Below are positions 24,707 through 31,297 of a stretch of DNA of 38,390 nucleotides, piece by piece. Each line of letters starts with the position of its first letter. The stretch's first letter is position 1. The stretch covers positions 1 to 38,390 of the forward strand of contig NZ_JABXKF010000131.1 in NCBI RefSeq assembly GCF_017115165.1. The letters are read 5' to 3'. Made by a program: the position numbers and the translations under genes. The notes beneath the pieces were generated by a model, which had not been told where the DNA came from, ran no database searches, and saw only the letters and a program-made list of their open reading frames with translations. Source of the DNA: Nostoc sp. LPT (GTDB lineage Bacteria; Cyanobacteriota; Cyanobacteriia; Cyanobacteriales; Nostocaceae).

Positions 24707-24868
24707 ATGAAGTGTTTGTCTATACAAGTCGCGGCTTTTATAAAGCTGGTGACGTGCATTTGTATGCGGCCGCAATCTGTAAACGACCTTAGTAGGGCAT
24801 TCCACATTAACCAAGGGCTATATGCCGACGTGGTGACACGGTGGGCTGTGGAGATAAGACCTGGGTGA
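24707..24868 (+). CDS. Putative 53-residue protein at the start of the right arm
   Basis: Begins MKCLSIQVAAFIKLV; the second half (QSVNDLSRAFHINQGLYADV then VTRWAVEIRPG) has a helix-turn-helix-like rhythm. The start has only a weak G-rich ribosome binding site. It is the first plausible gene downstream of the operator array; 24511-24706 shows no better candidate. Low confidence because of its size. Confidence 0.35.
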   Translation: MKCLSIQVAAFIKLVTCICMRPQSVNDLSRAFHINQGLYADVVTRWAVEIRPG

Positions 24869-24896
24869 AAATCCCGTAGAGGCTGGCGTGTAGGTA

Positions 24897-25016
24897 ATGG
24901 CTCACGCACAGATGCACGATCGCGAAATTGCAAATCACCGTGTGGTTGTGCAATTGCTCACAGTTTCTTATGAATTTCGCGCAAACAAGAGCGACCGGTC
25001 GCACTTTTTTATATGA
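24897..25016 (+). CDS. Putative 39-residue right-arm peptide
   Basis: From MAHAQMHDREIANHRVVVQL to HFFI. It lies 28 nt after the previous small frame and overlaps the next gene's start by ATGA (25013-25016), which is the main reason for listing it. Function unknown. Confidence 0.4.
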   Translation: MAHAQMHDREIANHRVVVQLLTVSYEFRANKSDRSHFFI

Positions 25017-25174
25017 CTGAGAAAGGAAAATATGTAACACGAAAAAAACGGATTCGCCAACTAGAAACAGAAATTGAGCAGCTAAAAGACCAGGTTAAAA
25101 CCTTAACCCAACTGCTTGACGATGCCCACGGGATGATATTATCGTTCCCGTCCTGGCTTGGCGCGTGGAATTGA
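25013..25174 (+). CDS. Small coiled-coil right-arm protein
   Basis: A 53-residue basic protein whose middle (RIRQLETEIEQLKDQVKTL) is a clear coiled-coil/leucine-zipper stretch, ending in a hydrophobic tail with FPSWLGAW. It starts in an ATGA overlap with the previous frame. It could be a dimerising regulator or scaffold; family not recognised. Confidence 0.55.
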   Translation: MTEKGKYVTRKKRIRQLETEIEQLKDQVKTLTQLLDDAHGMILSFPSWLGAWN

Positions 25175-25331
25175 GGAAGATTTCCATCAGGAGTTGTTGC
25201 CATCAGAATTACCTGCGTCAGTTAAAAAACCACTGCGACGCAAAATCCGCAATTTATCAATAGCACCCCGCGCCGACTTGGTGATTGAGCGCGATGGTAA
25301 TGGGCGTTTAGTTGCTAAACCCAAGAGGTAA
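25158..25331 (+). CDS. Small basic right-arm protein (TTG start)
   Basis: A 57-residue basic protein. The open frame reads GIEEDFHQELLPSELP, VKKPLRRKIRNLSIA and RADLVIERDGNGRLVAKPKR. The only start in frame is TTG at 25158, which overlaps the end of the coiled-coil gene. Composition is protein-like and the stop lies 3 nt before the next gene, so it is probably translated by coupling. Confidence 0.5.
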   Translation: MARGIEEDFHQELLPSELPASVKKPLRRKIRNLSIAPRADLVIERDGNGRLVAKPKR

Positions 25332-25334
25332 ACA

Positions 25335-25532
25335 ATGGGCAGAATCAAAATTCGGTTATCAGGACATTCCACAGATGTAGAGGCATTTGGAAACTTCTTA
25401 AGAAAAACAAGCACATACGTCACTGCTCTCAAAATCATCAGCATTGGAGCAAACAGACCCATGCGCCAAAGTACAGATGTGTTTAGCTACGGCGAAGTTG
25501 AATTTGATAGCAGCGCAATGGAGGACAAATAA
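25335..25532 (+). CDS. Small right-arm protein of unknown function
   Basis: A 65-residue protein (MGRIKIRLSGHSTDVEAFGN, then FLRKTSTYVTALKII) of mixed helix and strand, ending acidic. It follows the previous frame by 3 nt. Family not recognised, but the start and codon pattern look real. Confidence 0.65.
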   Translation: MGRIKIRLSGHSTDVEAFGNFLRKTSTYVTALKIISIGANRPMRQSTDVFSYGEVEFDSSAMEDK

Positions 25533-25541
25533 ATTAATTAA

Positions 25542-25570
25542 GGGCACGGCATATCTTCATCACCGCGCCC
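25542..25570 (+). promoter_or_regulatory. GC-rich hairpin after the 25335 gene
   Basis: GGGC-A-CGG (25542-25549) pairs with CCG-C-GCCC (25563-25570), one mismatch. No T-run follows, so it may be a processing or pause hairpin rather than a terminator. Confidence 0.5.
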
Positions 25571-25587
25571 TCAAACTTAACAAACTC

Positions 25588-25613
25588 GTAGGAGGAATAT
25601 GCCTATGAAATAA
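25588..25613 (+). promoter_or_regulatory. Strong ribosome binding site with a four-codon minigene
   Basis: GTAGGAGGAAT directly precedes ATG CCT ATG AAA TAA (25599-25613), encoding only M-P-M-K. A near-perfect Shine-Dalgarno in front of such a tiny frame, followed 37 nt later by a terminator, resembles a leader/attenuator element. Confidence 0.5.
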
Positions 25614-25650
25614 CTTTCATTTATATAAGCCAAAAGTAAAATGTTCCATA

Positions 25651-25687
25651 AAAAACCAGTCATCAGCTGATTGGTTGACTGGTTTTT
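25651..25687 (+). terminator. Strong intrinsic terminator hairpin
   Basis: AAAAACCAGTCA (25651-25662) and TGACTGGTTTTT (25676-25687) form a perfect 12-bp stem with a 13-nt loop and end in a T-run. It separates the 25335 gene from the 25711 gene within the right arm. Confidence 0.85.
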
Positions 25688-25710
25688 CTTGTCATCAAAG
25701 CTAAAGCAAC

Positions 25711-25902
25711 ATGAAAATCACAGTTCAAAAATTAATTGAAAAGTTACAAAGCTTCCCAGTTGACTCGCCGATAGTCATAAGAGATATCGTCGATGATTTC
25801 CCATTGCTGATTTTTGATTTGAAGCTTGAAGACAACATCGTGAAGCTCGTCGTCGGCGATGATAACTCAGAGGAAATGGAAAAGGACATTTATACAGGTT
25901 AA
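25711..25902 (+). CDS. Small acidic phage-type protein
   Basis: A 63-residue protein starting MKITVQKLIEKLQSFPVDSP followed by IVIRDIVDDF; the KLIEKLQ-FP-D-x-x-V/I pattern is common in small phage and plasmid proteins of unknown role. It begins 24 nt after the terminator. The next frame overlaps its 3' end by 44 nt. Confidence 0.6.
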   Translation: MKITVQKLIEKLQSFPVDSPIVIRDIVDDFPLLIFDLKLEDNIVKLVVGDDNSEEMEKDIYTG

Positions 25903-26110
25903 ACAACACAAATATGATGTATTACTTGACAATGACTTCCTGTCATATTTGGTTGTCGCTTATGCCGTTATGTCAGAGGATTTAGCAAAACATACAGGAC
26001 AACCCGCGATTGTTCACCGAGTGAAATACATCGACCAAGGTAAACAAAAGTTTCATCAATTTTCTGATGAGGAATTGCACACCTTTTTGAAAGAGAACTA
26101 CCCAACTTAA
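25859..26110 (+). CDS. Small right-arm protein, start uncertain
   Basis: A protein of up to 83 residues (KYDVLLDNDFLSYLVVAYAV, IVHRVKYIDQGKQKFHQF). The ATG at 25859 makes it overlap the previous gene by 44 nt, which is unusual; the true start may lie around 25905, where no ATG is available. A frameshift joining it to the 25711 frame is possible. Confidence 0.5.
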   Translation: MITQRKWKRTFIQVKQHKYDVLLDNDFLSYLVVAYAVMSEDLAKHTGQPAIVHRVKYIDQGKQKFHQFSDEELHTFLKENYPT

Positions 26111-26117
26111 TTTACCT

Positions 26118-26303
26118 ATGACTTATCGACAACAGCTTTTTGATTGGATCGTTGTCAAAGAAGTTTCCCCATGCAATTGGGTTATCTTGTCGCAATTTCG
26201 CCGTCGCAGCGATGCCGAAAGTTACCACCAAATGATGAGAAAACTCTCACCAAACCCCATTGAAGTGGTTTTCCGCAACCGCCTCACAGAGTTTGGACTG
26301 TAG
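26118..26303 (+). CDS. Small right-arm protein of unknown function
   Basis: A 61-residue protein (DWIVVKEVSPCNWVILSQF, SDAESYHQMMRKLSP) of alpha/beta type; the strand-helix-strand look suggests a single small domain. It follows the previous gene closely. Family not recognised. The gap to 26391 holds a GTGATCGC...GCGATCGC inverted repeat near 26320-26345. Confidence 0.6.
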   Translation: MTYRQQLFDWIVVKEVSPCNWVILSQFRRRSDAESYHQMMRKLSPNPIEVVFRNRLTEFGL

Positions 26304-26391
26304 GGTTAATTAAAAAGTGATCGCGCCAATGACAACGCGATCGCTTTTGATCCAAAAACTTCAAAGTACAAGTTAAAAATAGCACATAACT

Positions 26392-26721
26392 ATGAAAATA
26401 AAAACCATCACTTACCAACGGGTAGTAAATCTCGGAAATTACGAAAGCAAGCGATTAGAACTATTTGCAGAACTTCAGGAGGGAGAAAATGAGGAAGTAG
26501 CTATTTCTGCTCTTATGGAAAAAGTCGAGCAAAATGTTACACAGCAATCATTCTTACTGATTGAAATAAAAGACCTCAAAAATGAAATTAAAGACCTCAA
26601 AAAGGAAATAGCAGAACTTGAAAGTAAAAAGGATAAATTGACCGGGGTGGAGGAACCTAACCCAGATGATATCCCTTTTGATTCTGGGGGGCCCACAAGC
26701 GATGATCCGGCAGATTTTTAA
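26392..26721 (+). CDS. Coiled-coil protein with SSB-like acidic tail
   Basis: A 109-residue protein in three parts: an N-terminal folded segment KTITYQRVVNLGNYESKRLE (about residues 4-23), a pattern I associate with conserved phage/plasmid hypothetical proteins; a coiled coil (LLIEIKDLKNEIKDLKKEIA, about 55-74); and an acidic Pro/Asp tail with PDDIPF (91-96) ending SDDPADF. PDDIPF closely resembles the C-terminal tip of bacterial SSB that recruits DNA-metabolism proteins. A role in DNA processing is an inference. Confidence 0.7.
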   Translation: MKIKTITYQRVVNLGNYESKRLELFAELQEGENEEVAISALMEKVEQNVTQQSFLLIEIKDLKNEIKDLKKEIAELESKKDKLTGVEEPNPDDIPFDSGGPTSDDPADF

Positions 26722-26732
26722 CTGAAAATTTT

Positions 26733-26802
26733 TTAGGCGATGGCTATACGCCAACGCCAAAGGCGAACGCCTCCCTACCAAGAACGCGATCGCCGTAGAT
26801 TC
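26733..26802. repeat. Dispersed palindromic repeat with HIP1 sites
   Basis: GGCGATGGCTATACGCCAAC, then GCCAAAGGCGAACGCC and GCGATCGCC: nested short palindromes of the Nostoc dispersed-repeat type, filling the gap before the 26824 gene. Confidence 0.6.
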
Positions 26803-26823
26803 AACCAAAATTAGTTTACCAAA

Positions 26824-27084
26824 ATGCACACCATAATCAACACACCATCTGTGTTTACCTGCAAAACGCCATCAGAAGGATGGATAAATTTCGCCCAAGT
26901 CAGACAACTTCAGCATGAGGAATACCCAAAAAATGTTGTAGTTCTTACTTGGCACAACGGCGATAGACAAACTTTCACTGGTGTTAATGCCGCAGCAATT
27001 TTGCAAGCTTGGGAACAAGCAACAGCCTTGTTAGAGCAACGCTGCAATTGTAATCATCGCTTGAAAAATCGGAGGTCAGGATGA
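26824..27084 (+). CDS. Small right-arm protein
   Basis: An 86-residue protein (WINFAQVRQLQHEEYPKNVV then LTWHNGDRQTFTG, AAAILQAWEQATALLEQRCN). Strands first, then a long helix; the Cys-x-Cys and basic end are notable. It overlaps the next gene by ATGA (27081-27084). Family not recognised. Confidence 0.65.
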   Translation: MHTIINTPSVFTCKTPSEGWINFAQVRQLQHEEYPKNVVVLTWHNGDRQTFTGVNAAAILQAWEQATALLEQRCNCNHRLKNRRSG

Positions 27085-27710
27085 GCGATCAATTTTTAAT
27101 TTCCAAAGAAGATTACATGGTTAACTCTCTGGGTTTAGGGCTTGCAGTGCAATACCTTTGTGATTACTCAGATAAACCCCTGAGTCATTGGACTAAAAGA
27201 ATCAGCGACGAAGCAAATTCTCAATACGACCGATTAACCCCTGAACAAATTGATAAAAGTATCCAAGATTTTCTTAATAACAAAGACACTGTCCATGATT
27301 CAATTACAACAAAGTTAGGTCAGCTCAGAGAAATTCGTGAAACTCATAATGCCGTGACTATTTACGGCATGAATGATGATGGAACTGAAGCAGAAAGACC
27401 AATTGCAGAATTTTCTCGACCTCAAGATTGGGGAGATAAAGAACGCTGGCATTATGAATTCTTCCGTTTGTCATGGGTGAGTGATGGCAATGAATATATT
27501 AACAATTGTCATTGTTACACCGATATAAAAGCCCCTGAATGTGGTTATCCTGTTTTATTTGCTCAGTGTGTAGCTACTGTCCTTTATCCCGGCAGATCAC
27601 CTCAATTATGTGGACATGAATACCTAGATGAGGATGATTTTTGGTTAGATGAATGGGGAGAGATGCCACCTCACTACTACCCAGATGAAGAGGAGGACTG
27701 GTTTGAATGA
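27081..27710 (+). CDS. Unknown acidic right-arm protein
   Basis: A 209-residue soluble, acidic protein with several Trp and Cys and a very acidic aromatic C-terminus (EYLDEDDFWLDEWGEMPPHY). No catalytic motif is recognised. It is coupled on both sides by ATGA overlaps (27081-27084 and 27707-27710), so it belongs to a three-gene translational unit with 26824 and 27707. Confidence 0.7.
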   Translation: MSDQFLISKEDYMVNSLGLGLAVQYLCDYSDKPLSHWTKRISDEANSQYDRLTPEQIDKSIQDFLNNKDTVHDSITTKLGQLREIRETHNAVTIYGMNDDGTEAERPIAEFSRPQDWGDKERWHYEFFRLSWVSDGNEYINNCHCYTDIKAPECGYPVLFAQCVATVLYPGRSPQLCGHEYLDEDDFWLDEWGEMPPHYYPDEEEDWFE

Positions 27711-27892
27711 GTAATGTAAAAGTCAAGTGCGAATTGTTCAAACGCACTAATGAATCCAACAATTTTGAAACTTTTGATTTCAACCTACAACTTACAAATT
27801 TTACACGTGATGACTTGCTGTCTTTCTTAACAGAACTCCACGGTTCTATTTCCAAGTTCACCAACATCACCCCGCCTGATGAGGCTAGCTGA
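27707..27892 (+). CDS. Small right-arm protein
   Basis: A 61-residue protein (KVKCELFKRTNESNNFETFD, then LTNFTRDDLLSFLTELHG). Strands followed by one helix; unknown family. It starts in an ATGA overlap and ends immediately before the structured non-coding region that precedes the DEDD transposase. Confidence 0.6.
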   Translation: MSNVKVKCELFKRTNESNNFETFDFNLQLTNFTRDDLLSFLTELHGSISKFTNITPPDEAS

Positions 27893-27906
27893 CACACTAG
27901 CCGAAA

Positions 27907-28118
27907 CGGTGGCCTCGTAGCCACCGTCGCGGATTGTGTCCAAAGCATCCGCAAGTTAATTAGAGAAAGTGCAGCGTTCACGACGAATTGCGCCCCTCAA
28001 TTGTGGCGTTCTAGCGTTCATGCGCAACACTTCTCTATTAATTCCCCGAATGCGTTTACTCCTGAATCGCGCCCCTTTTATGTGGGGCGTTAGGGTGATT
28101 CGTGCGCTCAAGTTCGGG
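27907..28118 (+). ncRNA. Candidate bridge RNA of the IS110-type element
   Basis: A non-coding 276-nt gap (27893-28168) directly before the DEDD transposase. Seen by eye: a 7-bp hairpin (CGGTGGC 27907-27913 / GCCACCG 27920-27926) and a 6-bp hairpin (GCGGAT 27929-27934 / ATCCGC 27947-27952). A long stem-loop follows (27956-28041; outer arms pair with two bulges), with a large internal loop and an apical CGCCCC/GTGGCG hairpin. A second stem-loop spans 28045-28118 (CCCGAA/TTCGGG outside, GAATC/GATTC inside, apical CGCCCC/GGGGCG). The two long stem-loops are similar to each other. IS110 transposases use such an upstream RNA with target- and donor-binding loops. Fold and function are inferred. Confidence 0.6.
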
Positions 28119-28168
28119 CTACTCAAAGGACTGGCATCCTTGAAAACCACCATTAGCTACGCAGAACC

Positions 28169-29548
28169 ATGAAAACAGAATCAACTATTTTGGGTATTGA
28201 TGTTAGTAAGTCGTCGATTACTTGCCATATTTTAACACAATATCCTAAGGGCGGATTACAAACATATTGGAATAAAACCAGAAATAAAGCATCAAGTTTA
28301 TATCCGGCTTTTTACTCCAATCCTGATACTAAGAAAAAGCAAAAATCAGCGTTTGACTTTGCCAATTATCTAGCAGAAATCAAGCCAAATTACGCAATCT
28401 TAGAACCAACCGGAAACCACTATTCAAGACTGTGGGCTTCTATCCTCAAGAAGTTAGAAATTAAAATCCTCTGGGTTGGTCACGTCGAATTGCGGCGTTA
28501 TCGTGGAGGTAAAAACCTCCCGAATAAAAGCGATCCAGCTGACGCTTTAGCAATGGCTGCCTACGGTCACGATCCAGATCATCGGCTGGAAACCGGGGAA
28601 TTAAACATGAGATATTTCCTCATGCACCGTCCCGAACCAATTGACGAGCTACGCGATCTGTGCCAGCAACTCGAACACCTCAACCGGGTGCAATCGCCAA
28701 TTGTGAATTATGCCCGTCAATTGTTGGCGTGGCAATTCCCAGAAGTGGCGCACACCAAGAGTGCATCTAGCAAGGCTGGATGGTTAGCACCTCTTTGGGG
28801 ATGGTTAGCTAAGAGGCTGGAAATTTCGCCCGCCGGGAGAACCAGAATCGAAAATCTCTATAAAATATCCATTGCCAAAGACTACGGAATTGAGATTAAC
28901 CCAATCTTGGAACTACACGCCGAATGGATGTGTGATATCTCACTCTATGAGCAGCGCTTGGAGGCAAGAATCACTCAAATGCTTTGTATAACTGAATTTA
29001 AGCCTTACATGAGCGTGTTTGACAAGTTCGGCTTTGGGTTGCGAGTGCGATCGCGACTGCTTACCAGAATTTACCCCTTCGAGTCGTTCCTGGGTGTCAA
29101 TGGCAGGCTTGTAATTGAGTATGAAGTTAGAGAGGTGAAGAAAACTGAGCGCGATCGCAAAAACGGAGAAACCACAGTCCGACGTTTAGCCGGCGATACC
29201 AAACGAATTAAACGAATTAAACGCAACCGCAGCCGCGACACTTTTAAAATGCGTCTGGGTATGGGTACAGTTCTGGAACAATCGGGCGATGGGCTTGTAG
29301 AGAAGGCTAGCGGTTCCTCACTGTGTCGAATTAGCCTGTGGCAGTACGTCTTAACCGGCGTGGAAACTGGAAGGCTACCAAGCAATGACCTGACCGGGAA
29401 ATTAATTAACTACCGTGACTCACTCAAAGCTAACGTCACTGAACAAGGTGAAAAGCTGCTAGGTGGTAAGCACATTCAGGGAAAGTTGATGAGCAAGGTA
29501 GTAAACCTGCTGTTCCAGGAATTGTGTAAAATAATTCCTCTGACCTGA
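28169..29548 (+). CDS. IS110-family DEDD transposase (bridge-RNA recombinase type)
   Basis: A 459-residue protein with both IS110 domains. The RuvC-like N-terminal domain shows D11 (LGIDVSKSS), E79 (ILEPTGNHY), and D122/D125 (NKSDPADALAMA). The C-terminal Tnp domain shows FGFGLRVRSRLLTRIYPFES (about 287-306) and the nucleophile motif QSG with Ser372 (LGMGTVLEQSGDG), then SGSSLCRISLWQYV. It is longer than typical IS110 proteins (about 300-400), with a Lys/Arg-rich insertion at about 320-357. It is intact, with structured non-coding DNA upstream and a terminator-like hairpin downstream. It may be an autonomous IS at the island's right edge or the island's own mobility enzyme. Confidence 0.9.
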   Translation: MKTESTILGIDVSKSSITCHILTQYPKGGLQTYWNKTRNKASSLYPAFYSNPDTKKKQKSAFDFANYLAEIKPNYAILEPTGNHYSRLWASILKKLEIKILWVGHVELRRYRGGKNLPNKSDPADALAMAAYGHDPDHRLETGELNMRYFLMHRPEPIDELRDLCQQLEHLNRVQSPIVNYARQLLAWQFPEVAHTKSASSKAGWLAPLWGWLAKRLEISPAGRTRIENLYKISIAKDYGIEINPILELHAEWMCDISLYEQRLEARITQMLCITEFKPYMSVFDKFGFGLRVRSRLLTRIYPFESFLGVNGRLVIEYEVREVKKTERDRKNGETTVRRLAGDTKRIKRIKRNRSRDTFKMRLGMGTVLEQSGDGLVEKASGSSLCRISLWQYVLTGVETGRLPSNDLTGKLINYRDSLKANVTEQGEKLLGGKHIQGKLMSKVVNLLFQELCKIIPLT

Positions 29549-29555
29549 TGCTATT

Positions 29556-29579
29556 AACCCTTCATCCAAGTGAAGGGTT
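29556..29579 (+). terminator. Terminator-like hairpin after the transposase
   Basis: AACCCTTCA (29556-29564) and TGAAGGGTT (29571-29579) form a perfect 9-bp stem with a 6-nt loop, followed by TT and then G. Good stem, short T-run. Confidence 0.65.
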
Positions 29580-29715
29580 TTGAAATCTCCAAAAGTTTCA
29601 GTTACCCTGAACGTTGGCGAAATGGTGAAGCTATTGCAAGTGAATTTGTGGAATGAACGGTTAATCAAGTAATTAGCAAGGGGTTTGTCAAAAAACAGCT
29701 GAAGCAGATCGTGTT

Positions 29716-29750
29716 TGCGATGGCGTTTCGCCTACCGTAGGCGATCGCAC
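29716..29750. repeat. Dispersed palindromic repeat with HIP1
   Basis: TGCGATGGCGTTTCGCCTAC followed by CGTAGGCGATCGCA, a nested palindrome of the same class as 26733 and 23739, between the island and the amidase gene. Confidence 0.6.
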
Positions 29751-29779
29751 TGTGCAGAACCTGAGTAATTTTCCTTTCC

Positions 29780-31132
29780 TTACAGAAGTCCTGCTGATTC
29801 ATATAATCGTTTGAGCATTGCTGAAATCTTCGTACTATAATCCAAATCTGCTGACCACCGCCCTGATAGCTGATCGATTAATGGCGCAATCCCACGTGTA
29901 ACAAAGCGAAATCTGGGATCTACTACTTCTTGTACCAAAGGTTCTAAACTGGCGTAAGCTTTCAAATGTTGGACGTGTGCCCTGACTCCAATTCTGGCAC
30001 TTGGAAAAGACGCAGCCTCCGAACCGCCACCGATCGCACCTAAGCCTGCAAAGTTATTTTGCTCAGGTCTAATATCACCACCAAACCGTAAAAATCCAGT
30101 TTCTATACACATTTGGCAAAAGGCAATATCATAGTTAACTCCCTCTATACCTGCTTCTTCGCGATAAAGTTTTGGGATATCAGGAAACTTTGCTAAAGCA
30201 TTTTCATTATTATTTCTCAGGAATAATTGTAACTGTACTTCGGAAGTATTACCATTTGACATCACCCGCGAAAATTGACCGGGGCAAACTACTAAATTCG
30301 AGCGCAAGCTGACAGTACGCGTTGCAGCATCCCAAGTGACTGCAACATTAAAATCTCGCAGTTCGATCGCTTTGACATAAACTATTTTGTGATAAGTAAT
30401 CCGATTGACATTAGCTGCTTTTGAAAGGTCAATTCGTAGAAGGTCTACTAAATCAATGGGGATGTAAGCATTACCATTAACTAAAATCCCTTGCTCTGTG
30501 TAACTTTGTCCATTAATATTAATATTAATTGGCGGATAATTTGCTTCTGGTGGAGTTCCAGGAGTGGGGTCAATTACACGACTCCAAGTCACTAATCCAT
30601 CGACAATTCCCAAAGCAAAATCACGGCGACGAGTTTGCAGCAAAGCCCGATCCTCTGGATTGCTAAGAAACCCCACTTGGATCACCAAAGCTGGTAGCGT
30701 TGTCTGACGACAGAATGCTAACCTACCCAATCCGCTGTCTGTATCTGGTTTGACTCCGCGATTTGGTAATTGGGGTACACGGCGCAACAACCCTATTAGT
30801 AACTGTTCAGCATTACTCTTGCGATCGCTATTATTAGCAATGTAGAAAACGCTAGCTCCACGCACAGAAGGGCTGTTAGCCGCATTAGCTGCAATTTCTA
30901 GAGCGACATCAATCCGGCGGCCACGAGAATTGATCCAGGTGATAGTTTGGGCGGCGCTCAAGTCATCAGGAACCGCTAAAACTTCCAAACTCCGCGCTCT
31001 CAGTTCCGTGACAATCAAATCCCGCAGCAGAATCATTTCTTTTGCTTCACTTGTACCACCTGCGATCGCACCTCGATCTATTCCTCCCGCTTCTTGGCCT
31101 CCATGAGCTGCTGATATAAAAATACGCCCCAT
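29780..31132 (-). CDS. Cell-wall hydrolase: Amidase_3 plus glucosaminidase domains
   Basis: A 450-residue three-part protein. Residues about 1-180: N-acetylmuramoyl-L-alanine amidase fold (ISAAHGGQEAGG with His10, GFLSNPEDRALL). Residues about 205-285: a copper-amine-oxidase-N-like domain (TYHKIVYVKAIELRDF, TVSLRSN). Residues about 310-450: glucosaminidase-like domain (YREEAGIEGVNYDIAFCQMC, then IETGFLRFGGD with a likely catalytic Glu). Two amidase positions look altered: Ala81 where the second zinc His is expected (EIAANAAN) and Gln152 where the catalytic Glu is expected (VIQVGF). No signal peptide is visible. It is divergent from dnaG. Confidence 0.82.
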   Translation of the reverse strand: MGRIFISAAHGGQEAGGIDRGAIAGGTSEAKEMILLRDLIVTELRARSLEVLAVPDDLSAAQTITWINSRGRRIDVALEIAANAANSPSVRGASVFYIANNSDRKSNAEQLLIGLLRRVPQLPNRGVKPDTDSGLGRLAFCRQTTLPALVIQVGFLSNPEDRALLQTRRRDFALGIVDGLVTWSRVIDPTPGTPPEANYPPINININGQSYTEQGILVNGNAYIPIDLVDLLRIDLSKAANVNRITYHKIVYVKAIELRDFNVAVTWDAATRTVSLRSNLVVCPGQFSRVMSNGNTSEVQLQLFLRNNNENALAKFPDIPKLYREEAGIEGVNYDIAFCQMCIETGFLRFGGDIRPEQNNFAGLGAIGGGSEAASFPSARIGVRAHVQHLKAYASLEPLVQEVVDPRFRFVTRGIAPLIDQLSGRWSADLDYSTKISAMLKRLYESAGLL

Positions 31133-31256
31133 TTTCAGTATTTCCTCTGATAAAATTAAGTTTAAGCAATTCTATAGATCATTCTTGGTCTAGCAACAAG
31201 AATATAATAGCGATCAGAAGTCTAAAGTCATTTGTCCTTTGGTATTTCTCCAAAGT

Positions 31257-31297
31257 TCATGACCAATGACCAATGACCAATGACTAATGACAAAGCC
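31257..31297. repeat. TGACCAA tandem repeats before dnaG
   Basis: About five ATGACCA/ATGACTA heptamers just upstream of the dnaG start. They create in-frame ATG codons that are unlikely to be the true start. Confidence 0.75.

Larger units (their letters stand above)
15604..29548. mobile_element. Phage-like integrative island with tyrosine recombinase and IS110-type transposase
   Basis: A block of about 14 kb between ordinary chromosomal genes. Left arm: nine minus-strand genes, several coupled by TAATG or ATGA overlaps, including a LamG tail-fibre-like protein. Centre: a tyrosine recombinase, small unknown genes, and an XRE repressor facing four operator-like palindromes. Right arm: at least eleven small plus-strand genes and an IS110-family DEDD protein. 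The layout is that of a temperate phage or satellite, but no terminase, portal, capsid, protease or replication gene is recognised. The exact ends are not determined; the two arms could also be two adjacent elements. Confidence 0.7.

Noticed and set aside
24511..24900. tRNA-like or group II intron-like sequence downstream of the operators
   Set aside because: No T-loop motif, acceptor stem or intron domain V could be assembled by eye; protein-like frames fit better.
21984..26692. Recurrent GGGGCCC tracts (near 21984, 22367, 24090, 26685) as a functional repeat
   Set aside because: Flanks are unrelated and the tracts fall both in and between genes; four hits may be chance or compositional.
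27956..28172. Open frames on both strands across 27956-28172 as genes
   Set aside because: They fall in the structured inverted-repeat region, mirror each other on opposite strands, and lack ribosome binding sites; RNA structure explains the region better.
29580..29672. 30-codon frame (MKSPKVSVTLNVGEMVKLLQ...) after the transposase
   Set aside because: TTG start, directly behind a terminator-like hairpin, too short to support.
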